Shown here in pieces: positions 58,053 through 64,000 of a stretch of 64,000 bases of DNA. Made by a program: the position numbers and the translations under genes. The notes beneath the pieces are model-generated. The model was not told the DNA's origin. It did not search any database and was given only the letters and a program-made list of their open reading frames with translations. Origin of the DNA: Cynocephalus volans. Its lineage: Eukaryota; Chordata; Mammalia; Dermoptera; Cynocephalidae. Location of the stretch: assembly GCF_027409185.1 (NCBI RefSeq), contig NC_084464.1, positions 45,793,095 to 45,857,094 on the forward strand, given 5' to 3'. Within the stretch, counting starts at the first letter, position 1, and each line of letters starts with the position of its first letter.

Positions 58053-58154
58053 TTTTCTTTGTTTTTTTTTTGGCAGCTGGCCAGTATCGGGAACCAAACC
58101 ATTGACCTTGGTGCTACAAGGCTGCACTAACCAACTGAGCAAACTTGCCAGCAC
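58053..58154 (-). repeat. tRNA-derived SINE monomer (CYN-like)
   Basis: Inverted: T-tract, 'ttggcagctggccagtatcgggaaccaaaccattgaccttgg', ending 'ccaactgagcaaacttgccagc'. Confidence 0.82.
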
Positions 58155-59888
58155 CTTAATTTTTCTTAAAGAAACCAAAGTTTAGAAAATGAAACAATCT
58201 CCAGAAAATATAAAAGCACCTCTCTGTGTGAAATAGACATATTCTTGTAAAGTCTAATGTAAATCAAATAATGCTGCCATGTGTACACCAAAATTTCAGT
58301 GGTATTTATTCTTACTTCTAATTAATCTTCTACTTATAGAAACTAAAAAGTTTTATTTGTCCCTTAGCCTTTCTTTCAGGTTTTATACTAATACTCAGGA
58401 GATCTACTTGGCAGAATTCTACTTAAAGTGATCCTATCAATAATTCTATAGTAAAAAGCAAAGAAATATTCCTATAATTACCAGTTTAAAAATTGGGACT
58501 TAGCAGTTTTCTTAGGAAGAGGCCCCCTTTAGTAAAAAAGAGGATTTCAGTTCTTTAAAGTAACAGTGCTGATAGAAAGATACCTCATAGGCAAAGGTCC
58601 TCGAAGAAAGAGTTCACTTTAACTATCCTATGTTTTTACAATTCTCTCAGACCCAGAGTTCAACTTTCTTCTCCTAACTTTTTCTTAAATGCTGCCACAG
58701 CAATCTGAGAATGGGTTATTTTTATCTGTCACATGATTCTTGCATGCAGGTCCAGATAGGTGCCAGGGTCACATCTGACAGATATTTGGCTCACACATTT
58801 AGGGATAAGATTTGATTCAGGGTATATGTAAGTTTGGTCCAGTCAGGTACTGGTATGGACCCGTTTTTCTCAAAATTATACCAAAGCAGTCACAATTTCA
58901 AACTATATGCCAAAAGCCCCAATCCAGAGAAAGAGTCTTTATTTGAAAGCCCATCTTAGCTATCAGTGAGAATTCTAAATAAAATATTATTGCCCTTTAT
59001 TATTCAATCAAATGGCGAGTGCTTCCTTGAACTTCAAAATATACAACACTAATTCGAGTACTTTATGTTTAGTTAACAAAGTAATCTGAATAATTGCCTA
59101 CTTTTTAAAAAGAAAAAAATATAAAAAACACAAGCGTCTCTTTTTTCTCTGAGGTGTTTTACTGGGATTGAAACATTTATCTGGAAAAGAGCTAGGCTGA
59201 CCAGGGAGACCTCAGTGATCCCTTCTTTCCCTCTAGCAGTCTCCCCATGTGTGTATGCGAGATCCGCAAAGGCACTATTATGAGCAATGGGCCTTTGAGT
59301 TTGCCCCTAAAATGATCTCTAACCACAAGAAACCCCTGGCTTTGTTTGGTTTGGATGGGCACAAAGTAAACCATCACCTTCTGAAACCAGTTTTCACTCG
59401 ATGGTGGACATTTTGGCAGACAGTGATGGCTACCTAGCCCAGGACTGCTACCAGGAACACCAGATTCTGTCCAGGCAGGGGCTGCAGCATCCTTGGAGAA
59501 GGCATGCCTAAGCAAGGCATAGGAATTCTGCTCCCCTCTACAGTGACTAGTTCTGAGATACTGCGTGTGACCCAGTTCTGGGTCAATGGCTCCTGAGAAG
59601 ATGTCTCTTGGGGACTTCTCCGAAAGATTTCCCACCATGATAAAAAGACCACACAAAAAGAACCCCCCACACTTCCTTGCTTGTCAAGTAGGGATGTGAA
59701 ACTTGGAGCTCCTACAGTCATCTTGTGATCATAAGGGAAGTTGAAAAGAATCAGTGAGAAGCTGACCTAAAGCCCTGATGCTAATGAGCTGCTGAAGAAA
59801 CCTGATAATGGCTAATCTCTTGACTTCTAATGTTCAAAAAATTAACAGGTGATGTTGAAGCTACTTTCAGTCAGGTATTCTGTTATTT

Positions 59889-59982
59889 TTTTATTTTTAT
59901 TTTTGGCAGCTGGCCAGTACAGGGATCCGAACCTGTGACCTGATAAGGCTGTGCTCTAACCAACTGAGCTAACCAGCCAGCC
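59889..59982 (-). repeat. tRNA-derived SINE monomer (CYN-like)
   Basis: Inverted: 'tatttttggcagctggccagtacagggatccgaacctgtgacc', 'ctctaaccaactgagctaaccagccagcc'. Confidence 0.85.
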
Positions 59983-60843
59983 TAAGTTCTCTGTTATTTG
60001 TAACTGAAAGTTTCCTGCTACTTCTTCATTTGATTTAAAAGGTAGCTCTCTGAGGAAAACTGAGTATCCCAAAACAAAAATTCTGAACATTTGAGTGAGC
60101 CAGAGTATAAAAGCTTCCCCTATTAAAGCAATAAGCCCAGTCCTAAAAGGAGCACAGGGAAACAACTCTAATGCAAATGCTTGTATGAGGAAACCCATGA
60201 ATATATAGTCAATTCACATAACTCTGACACCCACCCAGCTTGGCAATTACAGAAGGAAAGAATCACAGTGAAGACAGATGGAAGTAGATGGGAAGCCAGT
60301 GAAGGTCCAGTGTGATCAAATCACTGGGTTTTGGTTTTCATTTTAAATGAGATGTTTCAAGTGTCAAAAAAGTAAAGAAACAAAACATTCATGTTATTAC
60401 TGTTCACCTTTGTCAAATATTAACATATCATTTTGTGTGCCCCCGCTTTTTTTTTTAAAGAAATAAAACTACTGGTAGAACTGACCCCCCCCCTTGTATA
60501 CTCCCCACCCCCTGTAAGAGGCAACTACTCAACTGAATTTGGTGTTTGTCGTTCTCTTGCATGTTTTTTTAACATTTTTACTACTTAGGTATATATCCAG
60601 TATTAATGGTATATGATATTTTCTCAAACTTTCTCCATTCTATTAAAAAAAAAAAGTATTACACCTTCTGCAACTCTTTTCCCTCAATGTTATGTTTCAG
60701 AGTTTTAGCTGTATTAATAAATATAGTTCTAGTTAATTCATTTTAATGGTTGAACAGTTAGGAATTTAACACAATTTATTAATTCATTCACTTGTTTGTT
60801 TAGTCCTATCATAAAAATGCTGCAAAGAAAAAAACCCCTCTTG

Positions 60844-60935
60844 GGCTGGCTGGCTAGCTCACTTAGTTACAGCGCAGTGTTGTAACATCATGGTCAAGGG
60901 TTCAGATCCCCATACAGGCCAGCCGCCAAAAAAAG
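60844..60935 (+). repeat. tRNA-derived SINE monomer (CYN-like)
   Basis: GGGCTGGCTGGCTAGCTCACTT, 'catcatggtcaagggttcagatccccatacaggccagccgcc' and a short A-tail. Confidence 0.85.
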
Positions 60936-61119
60936 AAAACCCTCTTGTAGATCTCCTTGTTATCATGTATGAGAGTTTTTCTAAGATCTATACTAAAAGT
61001 CAAATTTCTGAGTCACAGAAGATAAAGACCTTCAGCTTCCCCAGTTATTATCAAATTGCCATCCCCAGTAATTTAACTGCAGAAATAGCTACCATTCTCC
61101 ACATCTCCCCACATCTATG

Positions 61120-61572
61120 TCCTTTAAAATGTGACTGCGCAGCTCTTCCTTTCAAGAGACAGAATCTACTTACCCATCCCTATATCTAGGCTCACCTTAT
61201 GACTTCCTTTGGCCAACAGAATGTACAACAACGGTGTTCTAGTTCCAAGCTGAGGCCTCAAGACGCCTTGCAGTTTCTACTTTACTCCTGGAACTCTGCC
61301 ACTGGCATGTGAATACATCTAAGCCAGCCTCCTAAAGGATGATAGAGCACAGCTGTCTCAGCTGAGCAGCCTACAGCCAGCTAACCTCCTAACTGTGAGA
61401 CAGTGTAGCCAAGATTAGCAGAGTTAGCTGCTCGACCCAGAGCTGGCTGCAGACATCTGAACAGTCTATGTGACATCAGAAGCTGACCCATGGGCATGTA
61501 AGCAGTAATAAATACTTACTATTTAAAGCCACTGCATTTTGGAATAGTATGGTATACAGAAAACTGATACAG
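61120..61572 (+). repeat. MLT1-like MaLR LTR
   Basis: 'gcttcctttggccaacagaatg'-type text, 'gccagcctcctaa', 'agctgacccatgggcatgtaagcagtaataaat' and the terminal 'tatttaaagccactgcattttgg...aaactgatac' match the order of MLT1-class LTRs. Confidence 0.65.
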
Positions 61573-62199
61573 TCTCTAAAGCACACAAGCAGCATGTAAA
61601 CTGCTATCACTGTTCCTCTCCAATACTTGGTATTTACTGTTAGCCATTCTCCCTTCCCCTGTTCTGGTCAATATAATGAGTGTGAAACTGTATTACATCT
61701 TTTTAAAACTGAAATTGTGCACCTTTTCTTATGTTCAATGGACATTCAGATTTCCTCTTCTGAGAATTCTATATTCACATTCTTATTTTTCTTATTTGAC
61801 AGGTGACCATCTCAATGATCTTCAGAATCTATTTGTATCTTCTTGATACTTATATTCTGTGGTAAATATTTCCTCAGTCTGGCACTTGTCTCTTAGCTGC
61901 ATTTCTGATGTTCTTTACTGAACATATTTTATTAGATATAGTTGATTTTACTTATCTTTTCCTTGTGTGTTTAGTATCTTGTTTAAAAAACACATCCCTT
62001 TTTCTCCAATGGCATAAAGTTAGTCTCCCATATTTTTTTCTAATAGTCAGAGAGTTTCCTACTATGGTCCACCTGTAATTTATTCCTAAATAGCCAATGG
62101 TCTAAAGACTCCAGGATAGAGCCATTGATATTATTGTTTTACTGTCCTAGTTGTTAATTTATATAATAACAGCACATGATTTTAACTAATACAGCTTTA

Positions 62200-63018
62200 T
62201 ATTAATACATGGAAAGGTTGTCCCCTTTCTCTGTTCTTCTTTTTCAAAAATGTCTAAGCTTTTATTTATTCTGCCATATTAATTTCAAAAATCAGTTTTT
62301 CAGATGTCTTCAAAAATCCCTTTGGGATACTGATTTTCATTACTGAAATTTTAGATTTGGGAAAAACTCACATTTTTACAATATTTAGTCTTCCCATACA
62401 AGAATAGACTACATCTTACCACTTATTCAGATCTTCTGATTCCTTTAACAAAGTTTTATTAGTTTTACTGTAAAGATCTTTAGTTTTATTAGTCTACAGC
62501 AAAGTATTTTAGTTTTGTTGCGACTGTGAATGGTAAATATTTATTATAAGCTTTTTAACTGATAACTGCTGGTTTAAAGAAACACTGATGGCTTTTCCAT
62601 ATTAATCCTATGTCTTGCAACCTTTCTAAATGCTTTTACTAGTTCTATTACTTTCTGTTGTCCTTCTTTGGTTTTCTAAGTTAAAGACCATACCATCTGT
62701 AAACAGTGACAATTTTCTTTCTTTTGAATCTTTATAGTTTGTATTTATTTTTCTTACCTAATTGCAGTGGCTAGGACCCAAGTTCAATATTAAATGGCAG
62801 CATGATAGCAGGCATAATTGTATTCTTTCTGCCTGTCATGAAATGCTTTGAAAATTTCAAAAATATGATGTTTGCTATTATTTTATTAGATGCTCTATCA
62901 GGCTGGGGAAGTTCCTTTTATTTTTAGTTTGCTAACAGTTTTTATTATGAATGAGTGTTGAATTTTAATAAATTTTTACTTAGGATTTGTGCATCCATGT
63001 TCATAAGTGAGAATTTAT
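62200..63018 (-). mobile_element. Inverted L1M fragment
   Basis: 'atttttacaatatttagtcttcccatacaag', 'cttattcagatcttctgattcctttaacaaagttttattag' and 'tttattatgaatgagtgttgaattttaata' are L1 ORF2 text in reverse. It resumes after the hAT element at about 63330-64000. Confidence 0.7.
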
Positions 63019-63035
63019 TGTTCTTTTCTAGTTTT

Positions 63036-63070
63036 ATCACTTCTTGGCCTTTTGGTTAAGATCAAATGTG
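63036..63070 (+). pseudogene. Truncated U2 snRNA retropseudogene with 18-bp target-site duplication
   Basis: ATCACTTCTTGGCCTTTTGG and the following TTAAGATCAAATGTG match the first 35 bases of U2 snRNA with four transitions (ATCgCTTCTcGGCCTTTTGG, cTAAGATCAAgTGT). The exact direct repeat TGTTCTTTTCTAGTTTTA lies at 63019-63036 and 63069-63086. It has no A-tail and the rest of U2 is missing. It sits in inverted L1 sequence and cannot be functional. Confidence 0.85.
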
Positions 63071-63096
63071 TTCTTTTCTAGTTTTAATTATCAAGA

Positions 63097-63321
63097 TCTG
63101 GGGCCAACAAACTACAGCCTACAGGCGAAATCCATTCTGCCATCAGTTCTTACAAAGTTTTACTAGAACACAGCCATTGCATCCATTGCATTCATTTAAG
63201 TACTGTCTATGGTTGCTTTCATGTTACAATAGGAGAAATGAGTGGCTGTGACAGATATCATATGGCTTCTAAGGTCTAAAATACCATCTGGCCCTTCACA
63301 GAGAAAGTTCACCCATCACTG
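63097..63321. mobile_element. hAT-Charlie-type non-autonomous DNA transposon
   Basis: The ends ctggggccaacaaact and 'agttcacccatcactg' are inverted versions of a CAGGGGTCGGCAAACT-like terminus. The interior has 'agaacacagccattgcatcca', 'tactgtctatggttgctttcatgttacaa' and 'accatctggcccttcacagagaa'. The flanks atcaagat and attgagat may be a decayed 8-bp duplication. The family name is uncertain. Confidence 0.68.
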
Positions 63322-64000
63322 ATTGAGATTATACCAGCCCTGCAAAAGGTGTGTAGCTATCCTTCCCTGGAATAGTTTTTTTAGATAAGAACATATAGTT
63401 TTTGAAATTTTGGTAAAATTCATCTAGTCTGATCTTGACATTTTTTGGCAGGGAGGGGGGTGATTACCACTTAATGTCTTTAAGGACTAATGATCTATAT
63501 GTAGGTTTTCTAATTTTTCTTAAGTAAATTTGGATAGTTTTTTTCTAAAAAATGTTTATCAAAGTTTTCAAATTTTTTGGTTTGTAGCTCTTTGTAGTAT
63601 TCGCATAGTTTAAAAATCTCTATTATAATCTGTGGTTATTTCCTTTTTCTGTTCCTTATTTATTTGTGCCTTCTCTCTTATTTCCTTTATCAGTCCTGCC
63701 AGAGAGTTTATCTTATTAGACAAATAAAATTAACCCCACTTTTGGTTTTGTTGATTATTTCTACTTTCCTATTAATTTCTGCCCCTTTCCTTTTCCTTTT
63801 CCCATCTTTTTACTTTCTTTGGGCTTACTTTTGTTTTTTCTAGCATCTTGAATTAACTGCTTAATTTATTTAATGTCTATTTTATTTTATAATATAAATA
63901 TCCAGTATCCAAAGAACTGACTGAACTGTATCCCATAAGTCACGATATGGAGTGCTCTCATAGTTGTTCAGCTCTATCTGTTTATATTATAATTTGGGCT

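Larger units (their letters stand above)
55948..64000 (-). other. NUDT3: NUDT3 intron (continues beyond the window)
   Basis: No further NUDT3 coding exon, including the one with the catalytic Nudix glutamates, was found up to 64000. The stretch holds an L2-like fragment near 56235-56360, three SINEs, a MaLR LTR, inverted L1, a hAT element and a U2 fragment. Confidence 0.8.

Noticed and set aside
63036-63070. Functional U2 snRNA gene
   Set aside because: Only about 35 of roughly 190 bases are present, and there is no upstream PSE/DSE-type promoter or 3' box.

Overview
This is vertebrate nuclear DNA from a placental mammal. It has large introns with GT-AG junctions, CpG-island promoters, AATAAA poly(A) signals and a dense layer of L1, L2, MIR, MaLR and DNA-transposon fossils. 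About 25 copies of a tRNA-derived SINE occur as monomers of about 100 bp and dimers of about 180 bp. Their consensus (GGCCGGCCCGTGGCTCAC... and GGCTGGCCGGTTAGCTCA...) matches what I recall of the CYN SINEs of colugos (Dermoptera). No Alu, B1/B2 or carnivore/ungulate SINE was noticed. Colugo is therefore the best guess from recall, and no database search was run.

The gene order is HMGA1 (+), SMIM29/C6orf1 (-), NUDT3 (-), the arrangement of human chromosome 6p21.3. Positions 1-5080 are upstream intergenic DNA with old repeats. Positions 5080-8260 are the HMGA1 CpG island, with two noncoding exons (about 6822-6913 and 7156-7269). The HMGA1 coding exons lie at 10506-14663, and its 3'UTR ends near 15905. 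The alternative donors that create HMGA1a and HMGA1b are visible 33 bp apart. SMIM29 converges on HMGA1: its poly(A) signal is about 200 bp from that of HMGA1, its four coding exons span 16443-17450, and its CpG-island promoter lies near 18.6-19.0 kb. Positions 19.1-43.4 kb are intergenic and mostly nested repeats. The last three coding exons of NUDT3 (55903-55947, 55009-55093, 51870-52048) are followed by an inferred 8.4-kb 3'UTR reaching about 43420. Everything from 55948 to the end of the window is NUDT3 intron.

The most unusual object is a 3.65-kb minus-strand element at 27786-31440. It has an L1-like 5' end, a GC-rich 80-bp VNTR of about 29 units and an L1-like 3'UTR with an A-rich tail, and shows no ORF1 or ORF2. 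In architecture it resembles a composite non-autonomous retrotransposon of the SVA/LAVA kind. Smaller finds are a 33-nt U2 snRNA 5' fragment with a perfect 18-bp target-site duplication, a retroposed tRNA-Glu 5' fragment, a MULE-like element with long inverted repeats nested in an L1, and a miR-26 site that overlaps the HMGA1 poly(A) signal.

The three genes are neighbours, not a pathway: a chromatin architectural factor, a small membrane protein and a Nudix hydrolase. Coding sequences were read directly. UTR ends, repeat family names and regulatory sites are inference from motifs.
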